Below the pieces are notes generated by a model. The model ran no database searches, was not told the DNA's origin, and saw only the letters and a list, made by a program, of their open reading frames with translations. Shown piece by piece: positions 53,843-63,911 of a stretch of DNA of 64,000 bases (the first letter of the stretch is position 1; each line of letters starts with the position of its first letter). Source of the stretch: Collimonas humicola (lineage in GTDB: Bacteria; Pseudomonadota; Gammaproteobacteria; Burkholderiales; Burkholderiaceae_D); the NCBI RefSeq assembly GCF_018304945.1, contig NZ_JAGQEE010000001.1, positions 1,488,001 through 1,552,000 of the forward strand, given 5' to 3'. A program made the translations under genes and the position numbers.

Positions 53843-55042
53843 ATGGCAAATATTAAAACAGCCTTGATAATCGGCGGCGGCATCGCCGGGCCGGTGACGG
53901 CCCTGGCGCTGCGTAAAGCAGGCATCGAAGCCACTGTCCACGAGGCGTACCCAAGCTCGGCGCAGGGCGTTGGAGGCACCCTCATGGTCGCGCCGAACGG
54001 CCTCGACGCACTGCGCATCATCGGTGCAGACGAGGCTGTTCGCGCCATCGGCCTGCCGATTACGCGCATGGTGATGGCAAACGGGCGCGGCAAGTCTGTC
54101 GGCGAGTTTCCCGGCCTGCCCGGCATGCCGCCAAGCCTGCTCATATGGCGCTCCGAGCTGTGCCGCGTGCTGCACCGGCATGCAGCAGCACATGGTGTCT
54201 CCGTTGAATACGGCAAGCGCGTGATTGGGGTCGACCAGACTGCTACGGGCATTACCGCACGATTTTCCGACGGCAGCAACGCCAGTGCGGACGTGCTGAT
54301 AGGCGCAGACGGGATCCGATCCGCAGTCCGCATGTTGATCGATCCGCAGGCGCCAGGACCGCAGTACACCGGCCTGCTTGGATTCGGCGGCCGTGCGATG
54401 GGCAGCGATGCAATTGGCCGCCCTGGCGCCATGCACTTCGTGCATGGAAAGCACGCATTTCTCGGCCATTGGATGGAGCCGGACGGCAGCGCCATGTGGT
54501 TTGGCAATCTGCCGCACCCGACGCCGTTGACGGCGGCAGAGGCAAGGGCCGTGCCGGCGGCACAGTGGCTGGAGACATTGCGCGAGGTCTATCGCTATGA
54601 CGTTCCCGGCGGCGCGTTGCTTGCCCACACGAGTCCCGAACAGTTGCTCGTCACAGGTGCGGGAGAGATACTGCCGCCAGTGCCGCGCTGGCATCGTGGC
54701 CGCATGGTGCTGGTCGGCGATGCCGCGCATGCGCCATCGTCGAGTTCGGGCCAAGGCGCGTCGCTCGCCATGGAGAGCGCCATCCAGCTGGCGCGCTGCC
54801 TGCGCGACCTGCCCGACGTTGCCACGGCCTTTCTCGCCTACGAGCGGCTGCGCCGGCCCAGGGTCGAGAAAGTCGCCGCGGACGCCGCGAGGACCAACAA
54901 TAGAAAGGCCTCCGGGCCGGTGGCCAAGGCAATGTTCAGCCTTTTGATGCCGATTGCGATGAAGACCTTCTTCACACCGGAAAAGATGTTCGGTTCCTTG
55001 CATGGCTATCGCATCGATTGGGACGATGTCGTGACAGCATGA
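53843..55042 (+). CDS. FAD-dependent monooxygenase (PHBH-type)
   Basis: 399 aa from the ATG at 53843 with GGAG 6 bp upstream; an earlier Met lacks such a site. Three family motifs are present: GGGIAGPVTALALRKAG (FAD), IGADGIRSAVR (DG motif) and MVLVGDAAHAPSSSSGQGAS (GD motif). The enzyme should hydroxylate an aromatic or similar compound with NAD(P)H and O2. The divergent MarR gene probably senses the substrate. TetX-like antibiotic inactivation is a remote alternative. Confidence 0.88.
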   Translation: MANIKTALIIGGGIAGPVTALALRKAGIEATVHEAYPSSAQGVGGTLMVAPNGLDALRIIGADEAVRAIGLPITRMVMANGRGKSVGEFPGLPGMPPSLLIWRSELCRVLHRHAAAHGVSVEYGKRVIGVDQTATGITARFSDGSNASADVLIGADGIRSAVRMLIDPQAPGPQYTGLLGFGGRAMGSDAIGRPGAMHFVHGKHAFLGHWMEPDGSAMWFGNLPHPTPLTAAEARAVPAAQWLETLREVYRYDVPGGALLAHTSPEQLLVTGAGEILPPVPRWHRGRMVLVGDAAHAPSSSSGQGASLAMESAIQLARCLRDLPDVATAFLAYERLRRPRVEKVAADAARTNNRKASGPVAKAMFSLLMPIAMKTFFTPEKMFGSLHGYRIDWDDVVTA

Positions 55043-55261
55043 TTGCCGAACGCCCGATTGACGTCGCAATGGCCCGCCCCAACAGTCCTGGATAAAAGAA
55101 ACGCGCAACTCGATGAGATTCCAGGCGCAAGCCGAATCGGTTTCAGCGAACTGAGCAAGCGAAGGCTCCCTTCCCGGGGCGCGCAGCGCCATGGCCGCCT
55201 CGCCATTGCGAGATTTGGCGGCGTGGCTACCGGCAAGGATCAGTCGTCAATGATCGATTGC

Positions 55262-58150
55262 TTACCAGGAGAACCCCGCCCCGGCTCCAATCGATACTGT
55301 GCCGCGTGTCGAGGCAGAGCCGCCCAGGTTCAGAGTCCGCCTCCCTTTATCCAACACACGCTGATAACCCAGGGCAAGCGCTGATTGGCCATTCTGCGCA
55401 CCGATGCCGACACCGAGACGATGAGTGCCCGCCAGACCGGCAGTGGAAAGCGCCATCTGTGCGGCGGCAGTACTCATTGCTCCCATTTCGTCGACGCGCT
55501 TGTCCAGCCGGTCGATACGGCTATTCATGCCGTCCATGCGCTCGTTCACGCCAGCGATGGCGCCGTCCAGCTGACGCTTGTTGACAGCATCGGTAGCTTG
55601 CGTGCCATCGGCCACGTTGGTCAACTGACGCTCGTTGCCTGCAGAACCGAACGAGACACTATTGTCGCGATCCGCCACCGAACCTGCACCGATGGCGACT
55701 GAGTTGCTGCCCGTTGCCGATGCATTGGCGCCCAGCGCCGTACTCTTGTCGCCGGTGGCCGATGCGTCAGCGCCAACCGCTGTGCTGTTGTCGCCGGAAG
55801 CGACCGCGCCGCTGCCGACGGCGGACGAATTACTGCCTGACGCCGAGGCCCCAGCACCGATCTGCGCATTGCCCGCCGGATTGACGCCGGAATCGCCGCC
55901 ACCGCCGCCGATTGAGCCGTCGGCGATGCCAGTTTCAATATTGCCGACGCGGTCGTTAACATCGCCGATCTGCTTGCCTTGATCGGCTACCGTGCCGCTC
56001 AAATCGTCGACTTTCAACTTCAGGTCGGCCAGCGCAACATCTGACGAATCGGCCAGATCCTGCAGCTTCTGATCCCATGCCGCTTGCATGCTGAACAACT
56101 GGCTGCCGTTGACCGCTTGCATGCTGGAGGCCGAGACGATGCCGCTGTTCAAATTATCGATAACAGTCCCGCCAACGCCGCCCAGAGACACCATCGTACG
56201 ATCGGCGTTATAGGTCACCGCCCCTGTCATCGACGAACCCAGGTCCGCCAGCGCACCGTTGATGCTGGTGATGCTGGTTTCAGTGGCGCCGACACGGGCG
56301 TCCAAAGCCGAGACCGCATTGTTGGTGTTAAACAATTGATTACCCGTCACGGCTTCGGCACTGCCTGCTGCGATGTTGCCATCGGCAAGGCCGGTCAAGG
56401 TCCGCACACCGGCGCTGCCGCTGAAGTCCACGAGCGCACCGCCGGTTGCCGCTGCCACAGAGATATTGCCTGAGCCGGCATCCTGCTTGACCAGGCCGAT
56501 GGTGCCGTCGCCGATCTCCACCAATTGTTGCTTGATGCCGCTGATATCGCCTTCGCTCACGGTCACGCGGCCATCGAGAATGCTGATGTTGCTAGTGTTG
56601 TTTGCAATATTGGCTGTGTTCACCGCAATGTTCGTCGTATTGGCGGCAACCTTGGCGTCAGTGGCGTTCAACTGGCTCATGTTCGCCGCGTCCGTGTCGG
56701 CAACGCCGGCGGCAACGCCGGACAACGTACGAGCACCGTCCGTGCCGCTGAAGTCAACGACAGTACCGCCGCTTGCGGCGGCAACAGTGATATTTCTAGT
56801 CGTCGCGTCTTGCTGCACCAGGCCGGCGCTACCGTCGCCGATATCAACCAATTGCTGTTTGATGTTAGTAATATCGCCTTCGCTCACTGCTACACGACCG
56901 GTGAGATTGCCGAGGTTCGTTGTGTTCGTGGCGATGTTAGCAGCATTGGCCGCAATGCTCGTTGTGTTTGCCGCGATGCTCGACGCGTTGGCGGCAACGC
57001 TGGCGTCAGTGGCCTTCAACTGACTCATGTTCACGGCATCGCTATCGTTGACGCCCGCCGTCACGCCTTTGAGCGTTCGTGTGCCGCCGGTACCCATGAA
57101 GTCTACTGCAGTGCCACCGCGAGCGGCCGCCACGGTGATGTCGGCAGTCGTCGCAGCCTGTTGTACGAGACCAATCGCGCCGCTGGCGAGCTGGGTGGTG
57201 AGATTGGTGATGGTGGTCGAGTTGGTGGTGACATTGGCGTTGGTGGCAGTTAACGCCGTATCCAAACCGCTCAGCGCGGCGCCAATGGTGGTCTGGACGC
57301 CGCCGTTGGCCAGCGTGTAGCTGGGACCGGTGACGATACCTGTAATGGCGTCTATCTGCGCACCGCCGCCCAGGGCTGCCACGGCAGGCGCGAGCTGGTT
57401 AACGTTGACTGCGTCGGTGCCGGCGGTACCCGCAGCCATGTTGATGATCTGACGACCGCTGCCTGCTGAACCGACCGCGACCACATTGGCGCGCGCGCCG
57501 GTCGCCGAGCCGGCACCCAGCGCCACCGCATTGACCGCGCTGGCATTCGCGTTAGCGCCGATAGCAATGGCAGAAACTTGCGATGCGTTTGCCAGGTACC
57601 CCGTTGCAATGGTATCTGTCGTAGATGCCTTGGCATACATACCCGTGGCAATACCGCGAAACGCCGTGGCATTTGCGCCAAACCCCATTGCTATCGAGGC
57701 GTGATCACCGGGCGCTCCGACGCCGGAAGAATCGGCTACCGCAGTGGCGCCAATTGCCAAATCGCCGACGCTGCCAGTGCCGGGTTGTGCGTAGCTGCCG
57801 ACACTGACAGCCACGCCACCCGTACCTGGCGTCAAAGCAAAGGTTCCGATTCCGCCAAACGTCCCAATTCCTCCACCGGTCAAAGCGGCATGATTGCCAT
57901 CATCCAGACAAACATCCGGATTATTCACATCCGGTGTAGTACAAAATGGCGCTGTTGTCGCGCCGTTTGGCGACAGTTCGGCGGCGCTGCTGGACAGCGT
58001 CATGCCGCCCCCCAGCACTAGTACGCCAGCAACAGCTGCACGGCGCAGGATACGGCCAAGCGAGCGCTTGCCCTTGCTCTTGGCGGTTTCCGCAACCGCA
58101 GTAAAAGTCCCGGTGGTTTCGCTCCACAGCACACGATGGATTTGGTTCAT
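55262..58150 (-). CDS. TAA3: trimeric autotransporter adhesin, conventional type
   Basis: 962 aa. ESPR MNQIHRVLWSETTGTFTAVA, then a signal core (AVAGVLVLGGGMTLSSSAA). A YadA-type head with AIAIGANANASAVNAVALGA and a neck (IINMAAGTAGTDAVNVNQLA) are followed by three repeated segments of the type GLVQQ-ATT-ITVAAA-GGT-VDF and their necks, with Asn/Thr-rich coils between. A charged coiled coil (LADLKLKVDDLSGTVADQGK), a second head and the YadA anchor ending GAGFSW finish it. Unlike TAA1 and TAA2 it has a diverse, charged stalk and no 96-bp array. No HilA-like regulator is adjacent. Confidence 0.93.
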   Translation of the reverse strand: MNQIHRVLWSETTGTFTAVAETAKSKGKRSLGRILRRAAVAGVLVLGGGMTLSSSAAELSPNGATTAPFCTTPDVNNPDVCLDDGNHAALTGGGIGTFGGIGTFALTPGTGGVAVSVGSYAQPGTGSVGDLAIGATAVADSSGVGAPGDHASIAMGFGANATAFRGIATGMYAKASTTDTIATGYLANASQVSAIAIGANANASAVNAVALGAGSATGARANVVAVGSAGSGRQIINMAAGTAGTDAVNVNQLAPAVAALGGGAQIDAITGIVTGPSYTLANGGVQTTIGAALSGLDTALTATNANVTTNSTTITNLTTQLASGAIGLVQQAATTADITVAAARGGTAVDFMGTGGTRTLKGVTAGVNDSDAVNMSQLKATDASVAANASSIAANTTSIAANAANIATNTTNLGNLTGRVAVSEGDITNIKQQLVDIGDGSAGLVQQDATTRNITVAAASGGTVVDFSGTDGARTLSGVAAGVADTDAANMSQLNATDAKVAANTTNIAVNTANIANNTSNISILDGRVTVSEGDISGIKQQLVEIGDGTIGLVKQDAGSGNISVAAATGGALVDFSGSAGVRTLTGLADGNIAAGSAEAVTGNQLFNTNNAVSALDARVGATETSITSINGALADLGSSMTGAVTYNADRTMVSLGGVGGTVIDNLNSGIVSASSMQAVNGSQLFSMQAAWDQKLQDLADSSDVALADLKLKVDDLSGTVADQGKQIGDVNDRVGNIETGIADGSIGGGGGDSGVNPAGNAQIGAGASASGSNSSAVGSGAVASGDNSTAVGADASATGDKSTALGANASATGSNSVAIGAGSVADRDNSVSFGSAGNERQLTNVADGTQATDAVNKRQLDGAIAGVNERMDGMNSRIDRLDKRVDEMGAMSTAAAQMALSTAGLAGTHRLGVGIGAQNGQSALALGYQRVLDKGRRTLNLGGSASTRGTVSIGAGAGFSW

Positions 58151-58480
58151 GACTGGCTCCTATCTGAATGAAAATTTGATAGGAGCGAGTATGTTGATTA
58201 AGACTTTCCCTATATATTGGACTAGTCTTAAATGTAATTAACAAATGTTAGTATTGGTCATAAAAATGAACATTGGATAACAATAAAACAATATTTTCAT
58301 TGCACGTTGGAAATTTCAACATGGCTTTCATAGCCATTTCAATTGGTGATCCTCCCAGCAGGACAGATATGATTGCCCCACTATCGTCAGGAAAAAAGCC
58401 AGACACACCTTTCCAGAAAGATGTGAACTCCTAGAATGACGCAAAATTGCCTATATCTGCGCGATAGTGAAGTCGACGAA
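58151..58480. other. AT-rich gap upstream of TAA3
   Basis: 330 bp with no convincing gene. It should hold the TAA3 promoter. A short TAACATTTGT, similar to the element half-site minus one base, is present on the minus strand near 58240. An ATGGCT-TTCAT-AGCCAT hairpin lies at 58321-58337. Confidence 0.35.
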
Positions 58481-59080
58481 CTATTTCCTGAAGCAATTAT
58501 CAGCGTCAAGGATTTTCCCTTGCTTGATTGTGTAGTCACACTCGTAGCGTGGCAAATCCACTCCCTTAATTCTGATGACTCGTCTCGTGATTACGTCAGG
58601 ATCATCTGCCTCTACTGCCTTATCAACAAGTTGATCATAAAAGCTCAACTCACATTTTTTCAATTTATAGCGGTTAATGACTTGTTCGCTAGCGCTGGAA
58701 TGCATTGGCTCTACAACAAAATTACTTTCATTGTCAAAACTCAATAGAGAATGCTCCCCAACAAAACAGCTTTTCTTGCCCTCGATTTGAAAATATGCAA
58801 TAGAGGGAATTTGACCGCGATCATCAAGGGTGACCCCAAGCATTCGCGAACCTCCCCAACGCAACCCGCTAACGGAGAAGGATTTTTCCCTAGCTCCTGA
58901 AGATGGCAGCTTTATTTCCTGAACATTTCCATCGAATTTGATCGTCACATTTTTGATGTAGCCGGCTTTCAGGGTGCTATGCAAGACCTCAACATCATTC
59001 TTTTCGACGGCAAAAATAAAATTCGAGAAAAAATACAGAAGAAAAAAAACCGTCACATTTCGAAAATACAATTCTTTCAT
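58481..59080 (-). CDS. Putative periplasmic immunity protein for the adjacent T6SS effector
   Basis: 199 aa from the ATG at 59080, which has GAGGA at the right distance (Met3 of a slightly longer frame). A signal peptide (NVTVFFLLYFFSNFIFA) directs it to the periplasm. The rest is beta-rich with four Cys residues and no known domain. It starts 10 bp after the effector gene and is similarly AT-rich, the usual arrangement of effector and cognate immunity. A peptidoglycan-directed effector needs such a periplasmic inhibitor. The role is inferred from position. Confidence 0.6.
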   Translation of the reverse strand: MKELYFRNVTVFFLLYFFSNFIFAVEKNDVEVLHSTLKAGYIKNVTIKFDGNVQEIKLPSSGAREKSFSVSGLRWGGSRMLGVTLDDRGQIPSIAYFQIEGKKSCFVGEHSLLSFDNESNFVVEPMHSSASEQVINRYKLKKCELSFYDQLVDKAVEADDPDVITRRVIRIKGVDLPRYECDYTIKQGKILDADNCFRK

Positions 59081-59089
59081 CGTCATTCC

Positions 59090-61180
59090 TCAATCTAATA
59101 GCACTTCTTTTGTCTGATGAAATTTATCAAGCCGATCCTCTCGATTAACAGGGGGATAGTCAGGTTCATCCCGTCGGCCGGGCCCTCTGTTAATCACTCG
59201 CCCTACCTCATCGACCACTTCATCTGTAAAGCCTTTGTGCGCAGAGCGGCGTACATCGTTTGACCTCCAGTACCAGCAGGAGGCGGCAAAGGCAAGATAT
59301 GAATCAGAACCTAAAAGCTCCGGATTCGCTACGACATCAACATTTCTAATGTACTTCACCACGTAAGAGTTAAATGCTTTGTAATTTCCCTCAGATGTAA
59401 TTTGTACAAAACCACGGCCCTTATAGTGAGAAGCACTACTTGCATATTTAGACGGGAGTTCTGTCATCAAACTCATCCCCCCCGACTCATGCTCACCCTG
59501 GGCCAAATAATGACTTTGCTCTAATCTGTCAGAAAATCCCCATTGAAGCATTGTCTTATTGAGGCTAAGCGCGTGGGCACTAACTACTTCTGCTTTTGTT
59601 TGTGGCATCAATCTGTAAATTTCCTGATCACTTAACCACATGCATTTGGCCAGTTGTTCAATAAATCTTATCGGGTGTGCATGCCAAACTCCCTTTGCAT
59701 CCGGCAGATTAGGTACATCCTCCCAAAATGCCAGGCGCTCAATATGCTTAGTCAATTTAGCGAACTGTTCTGGTGTCAGTTTTGACGGGCCGAAGGAATC
59801 AGTCGCGACACGGCCAAATCGCTTGGCTATGTCCTGTTTACTCCATTCAGTAGGATGCTTAGTAATAAGGTGCTGTAGTTTTTTCTCGTCCTGCGCCAAC
59901 TTATCTTTACTGGCCTCGGCACGGTCTTTATCGTAGGCTTCCAGGAGTTTCTGCATTCCCTCATCATCAATGAAACCATCGTCACTGTACTGTCCATGCT
60001 CTTCCATTTTTTGAAAATCAGGCCAATCCGCATCGCTGCTATATTTAATTTCTGTTTTTTCAGCCCAATGCAATTTGTTGTTATCAGGAGTAAATATTGG
60101 CACCCAAGTTTTTCCTTCATGCTCTTCCTGAAGAAATTCACCTGATTTCAACAACGGATCTAGCCAGGGTATAACAGGGGTGCCTTTGGCAAGCGTACTC
60201 ACATTTTTTACGGGATCTTTATCATAAACTTGAAGGTTTTTGTCACGAGCTTTATGTTGCGTATGCTTGAGCTTTTTTCCTTTATGCTTCGGATCAGGGA
60301 CTTCAATTTCCTCCGTAGTCAATTGGTCGTCGCTTACCCATAGCGCATGCTTATCATTGAGCAACTTAGTATATCCACCTCCATTTTGACGTTTGTCAAG
60401 AACAAGGGGTTTCTTAGGGTCTACGCTCAAGGTCTGTTTCTTTAGCAATTCGTCTCGCACTTCCAACGAGTCCGTCAAAATGCATTGCCCCCAAACTGTT
60501 TGGCTTGAGTTATCCAAAAATTGGACATCGTTCAACAATATCTCAAAGTGAATACCCCTCGAAGGGGTAGCTAGATTGTCAGGAATGTCGCCGCAGTAGC
60601 CGAGAATATCGCCGCGATTTACCTTTGCATTGCCACTCCCATCGTTGCAAGCCCCGTTTGCAACGGGTTTCAATATATCGACATGAGCTTTGACCATGAC
60701 AGGCTTCTTGTGCTTGTCTAGCACAGGTTTTCCATCTTTATCCGTTTGCGCATGTTCAGGCACGAGTTTTTTAAGAAAGTTTACCGCTTGAGCATCCTTC
60801 TTATCCTTGACCTCATTCCATGCCTGCAAATGCATATACAAGGAGTAAAAGGTCAATCTGCTAGTACCCAGAGTGGTTTGACCCATTACTGTTTCGTGCT
60901 TGAGCAATACAAAGCTGCGTGAATATGGCACTTTGTCAAAAAAATCGTCTTTGGCATCCGCTTCATCATAGCGATAAGCAACCAGCTCGCCATCCGCAAT
61001 GGCGCGGATCGGGATGTTTCTATCAGCAGGATGGATGTGCACTCCACCATGCCAGAACCGGTTCTTCCCCATTGGGAAGGAACCGCTGAGAATTTCACTG
61101 TTGTTGTAAACCGGATCAGGCACAACACGCTGCTCTTTACCAAGGCTGTAAGGTAGCTGAATGGGGTAAGTGATGATCAT
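59090..61180 (-). CDS. T6SS cargo effector with M23-like and GH19-like domains
   Basis: 696 aa. Residues about 35-215 resemble an M23 (LytM) fold: RFWHGGVHIHPADRNIPIRA, ADGELVAYRY, FYSLYMHLQ and RGIHFEI. The usual HxxxD reads His44-x-x-x-His48, and the first His of HxH is Gly209, so endopeptidase activity is doubtful although metal binding by His44/His48/His211 is possible. The C-terminal part (about 540-690) matches GH19 chitinase/lysozyme: YLAQGEHESGGM with Glu565, then YKGRGFVQITSEGNYKAF. It should cleave peptidoglycan glycan chains. It lies 20 bp after vgrG and before a secreted partner. The DNA is AT-rich relative to vgrG. Confidence 0.75.
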   Translation of the reverse strand: MIITYPIQLPYSLGKEQRVVPDPVYNNSEILSGSFPMGKNRFWHGGVHIHPADRNIPIRAIADGELVAYRYDEADAKDDFFDKVPYSRSFVLLKHETVMGQTTLGTSRLTFYSLYMHLQAWNEVKDKKDAQAVNFLKKLVPEHAQTDKDGKPVLDKHKKPVMVKAHVDILKPVANGACNDGSGNAKVNRGDILGYCGDIPDNLATPSRGIHFEILLNDVQFLDNSSQTVWGQCILTDSLEVRDELLKKQTLSVDPKKPLVLDKRQNGGGYTKLLNDKHALWVSDDQLTTEEIEVPDPKHKGKKLKHTQHKARDKNLQVYDKDPVKNVSTLAKGTPVIPWLDPLLKSGEFLQEEHEGKTWVPIFTPDNNKLHWAEKTEIKYSSDADWPDFQKMEEHGQYSDDGFIDDEGMQKLLEAYDKDRAEASKDKLAQDEKKLQHLITKHPTEWSKQDIAKRFGRVATDSFGPSKLTPEQFAKLTKHIERLAFWEDVPNLPDAKGVWHAHPIRFIEQLAKCMWLSDQEIYRLMPQTKAEVVSAHALSLNKTMLQWGFSDRLEQSHYLAQGEHESGGMSLMTELPSKYASSASHYKGRGFVQITSEGNYKAFNSYVVKYIRNVDVVANPELLGSDSYLAFAASCWYWRSNDVRRSAHKGFTDEVVDEVGRVINRGPGRRDEPDYPPVNREDRLDKFHQTKEVLLD

Positions 61181-61200
61181 CGTTGGTCAGAATGGTCAGG

Positions 61201-63660
61201 TTAGGCAGAAAAGATAAATGATCCGTCAGGATCGTGGCCGCCTTGGGTTGGGAGCAGTACCTTGCGATCCAAACTCTTCGGGCCCGGTAAGCTATGCGAA
61301 GCCGCATGCGCCACATAAGCGCCGTTCGTTCCATGCTCAATCCCATCGGCATTGAATTTGACATAGCTGCCGCCGCCGTTAATCAGTACTTCTTCCTTGG
61401 CGGTGATCGTGATGCGATTGGCAGTTTGTGTGATATTTAGTTTTGCCAGGAGGTTGATGCTGTCTGTCAGCGCCTGGACATCGATGTCGCCGGCAGCCGC
61501 CACCATCTTGATGCCCGTCTTTTGCACAAACAGCCGGAAGGTATTCCGGATGCTGGCGAACAGGCTGTCGCCGCTGGCAATGGACAAACTCTTGCCGGTC
61601 GTGATGGCCGTGTTCTGGTCGCTGGCGATATGGGTGCTGCCGCTGGTGGTAGTCTCAATCCCGGCAGGGCTGGCCAGCACGAGATGCGATTGTGACAATT
61701 CCGGGAAACTGCCCTCCTCGCTTGCACCACCTCCCTTGATCGCATCATTCTGCGCCTTCAAGGTTTGCGCGACATCAGCTTGTTGTCCCTGCTTCTCCTG
61801 CGCCCCAGCCTGCTGCGCCGCATCGGCCAGCGACTCATGCTGATCCCGTGCAGCCGTCAGCCGGCTGACCGTCTCGCCCATATCCTTGATATGCGAGCTC
61901 GCATTGCTGCGTGCCTCGGTGGTGATCAGCATGCCCTTGGCCGCACGCGCCACGCCGTGGCCATCCGTGCGCAATTCCCAGCCTTCGCCGCGCGCATCCT
62001 TGCGCCCCGCATTGTCTTCGATGCGACTGATGCTGCCCAGGCTCAGCTGGCTGTGCTGGTGGTCGCTTTTGAGTTGCGCCTGGATCTTGCCGTTGGTGTC
62101 GTCCAGCACCAGGTGGTTGCTCCTGCCGCCGGGCTGGTTGCCGCCGTTGGGCGTCAGTTCGCGGCTCCTGAAGCCCATCAAGGATTGCTGGGTCGCCAGC
62201 TTCCACGGCGGCATGTTGCGCTGGTTGTAGACGCTGCCGGTGACGATGGGGCGGTCGGGATTGCCGTCGAGCCATTGCACCAGGCATTCCGCGCCGACGC
62301 GCGGAATCGATTTGGCGCCCAGCTCGCCGCCGGCCCAGGAACTGGCGACCCGCACCCAGGCCGAGCTGCGCTCGTCGTTGTTGCCGATGCGGTCCCAGTG
62401 GAACTGGACCCGGATGCGGCCGTATTCGTCGGTGTGGACGCTGCCCTGGCCGGATGGGCCGACTACCGTGACGGTTTGCGGAGCTTGAATCTTGGTGTTG
62501 ACGCTATGGTAATTGCGGCCCGGACGCCAAGGGATGGTCTTGCGCAGGCAGGTCAGCGCGTTGCGGTATTCGGCCTTCTCGCTTGCCTGCTGCAGGTAGT
62601 TGTTGCTGGCGATGTGGTGAACGGAAATGATCAGGAATTCATTCTTGCCGGCGTCTTCATGGCTGGCAAACGGGCTGGAAGCAAAATGACCGCTCAGGCG
62701 GTACCAGCGTCCCGGCAGCACGTAGCGGTTGTTGCCTACCGCTGTAAAGTGCTTGCCTGCCGCTTCGATCTCTTCCATGCGCAGGCGCGACAGCTTGTCC
62801 GCATCCTGGACGCCCTTGACGCCATAGGCGCCGGCATATTCGTAGGATTCGACATCGAGCACATTGCCCTGCTTGTTCAGGGTCGGCACGCCGGCATGGA
62901 TCGGCACCGGGCTCTTGAAGTTGAAGCCGGACAGCGACACGGAACCGGGCACGATCTGGCGCACCGGGGAGAATTCGCCGATGCCGTCTTCCTCTATCGC
63001 GCCGCCATGGCGCTGGAAGCGAATTTCCTCCCCGCCGTCGATGGGCGCGGCCTGGGTGGAGTCATCGGTGATGATGAGCTTATGGCCCTTGTCGGTATGT
63101 TCGTAGTAGTACAGCAGGCCGGCCGCTTCCAGCCGGCGATGGAGATAGTTATGGTCGCTTTCGTCGAACTGGATGGCGTCCGTCATGACCGGGTCGGCGC
63201 TGCTGACGCGGAAATCCCAATCCGGCAAGGTGCCGTAGTCGGCGCAGATGCTGTCGATCTGCTCGCGCAGGGTCTTGCCGTGGAAGATGTAGTTGTCCTT
63301 GCGCAGGCGCAGGTAGTGGGTCCAGGGCCCTAGTTTGGCCTGGTAGAAGGCGATATTGCCGTCGGTGCGCACGAGGCGGAATTCGAAGCAGTAGCCGGAG
63401 AAGTAACGCAGGCTGCCGTCGCCACGCACCAGTTCCACGCAGAACAGCTTGCCTTGCAGATCCTTCAGGGCCAGCTCGGCGTCATCGGACAGCAATTCCA
63501 CGGTGTAGTCAAAATCGCGCGACAGGCTTTCGACGGCGTTGAACTTGTTCACCAGCAGCTGGGCGTGCGGGCCGTCGTCGTGGGGGAAAGACAGCCGAAG
63601 AATACGGTTGTTCTGCCGGCCTTGGATCAAGGCGGACAGGGATTGAAACAAGCTACTCAT
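61201..63660 (-). CDS. vgrG: Type VI secretion tip protein VgrG
   Basis: 819-aa spike protein. The N-terminal gp27-like part (VNKFNAVESLSRDFDYTVEL, FDESDHNYLHRRLEAAGLLY) is followed by the gp5-like OB domain (DEYGRIRVQFHWDR, SSWAGGELGAKSIPRVGAEC) and the DUF2345 beta-helix segment (SLGSISRIEDNAGRKDARGE through AKEEVLINGGGSYVK). The end is a short tail without an extra catalytic domain, so the toxin is supplied by the next gene. It heads a vgrG-effector-immunity cassette. No other T6SS core genes are in view. Confidence 0.95.
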   Translation of the reverse strand: MSSLFQSLSALIQGRQNNRILRLSFPHDDGPHAQLLVNKFNAVESLSRDFDYTVELLSDDAELALKDLQGKLFCVELVRGDGSLRYFSGYCFEFRLVRTDGNIAFYQAKLGPWTHYLRLRKDNYIFHGKTLREQIDSICADYGTLPDWDFRVSSADPVMTDAIQFDESDHNYLHRRLEAAGLLYYYEHTDKGHKLIITDDSTQAAPIDGGEEIRFQRHGGAIEEDGIGEFSPVRQIVPGSVSLSGFNFKSPVPIHAGVPTLNKQGNVLDVESYEYAGAYGVKGVQDADKLSRLRMEEIEAAGKHFTAVGNNRYVLPGRWYRLSGHFASSPFASHEDAGKNEFLIISVHHIASNNYLQQASEKAEYRNALTCLRKTIPWRPGRNYHSVNTKIQAPQTVTVVGPSGQGSVHTDEYGRIRVQFHWDRIGNNDERSSAWVRVASSWAGGELGAKSIPRVGAECLVQWLDGNPDRPIVTGSVYNQRNMPPWKLATQQSLMGFRSRELTPNGGNQPGGRSNHLVLDDTNGKIQAQLKSDHQHSQLSLGSISRIEDNAGRKDARGEGWELRTDGHGVARAAKGMLITTEARSNASSHIKDMGETVSRLTAARDQHESLADAAQQAGAQEKQGQQADVAQTLKAQNDAIKGGGASEEGSFPELSQSHLVLASPAGIETTTSGSTHIASDQNTAITTGKSLSIASGDSLFASIRNTFRLFVQKTGIKMVAAAGDIDVQALTDSINLLAKLNITQTANRITITAKEEVLINGGGSYVKFNADGIEHGTNGAYVAHAASHSLPGPKSLDRKVLLPTQGGHDPDGSFIFSA

Positions 63661-63911
63661 GCGGGGGCCCCCGGGAATTGAACTGCCAGCAGCAAAATAT
63701 CATTTCAACAATATTTTTTGCTGATGTACTAGTTGGTAAAATCTCATTCAATCATACCCGCTGGCGGCTTTAATTGCCAAAAGGAAATTCCCAAGGCAGG
63801 CGAATTTTGCAAGAATTAACACTGTTGTGGGCGTTTTGAGACGCGGCGGGCGGTTGTGAGGCCGGCTGGGCGGCGCCGTGGAATGGGCGCTTGAGCTTGT
63901 TGCAGCCGTCA

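Noticed and set aside
58231-58250. TAACATTTGT upstream of TAA3 as a further regulator site
   Set aside because: One base shorter than the consensus, no second arm and no spacer match, so not counted as a site.
61765-63333. 522-codon plus-strand ORF
   Set aside because: Antisense to vgrG, which is unambiguous.
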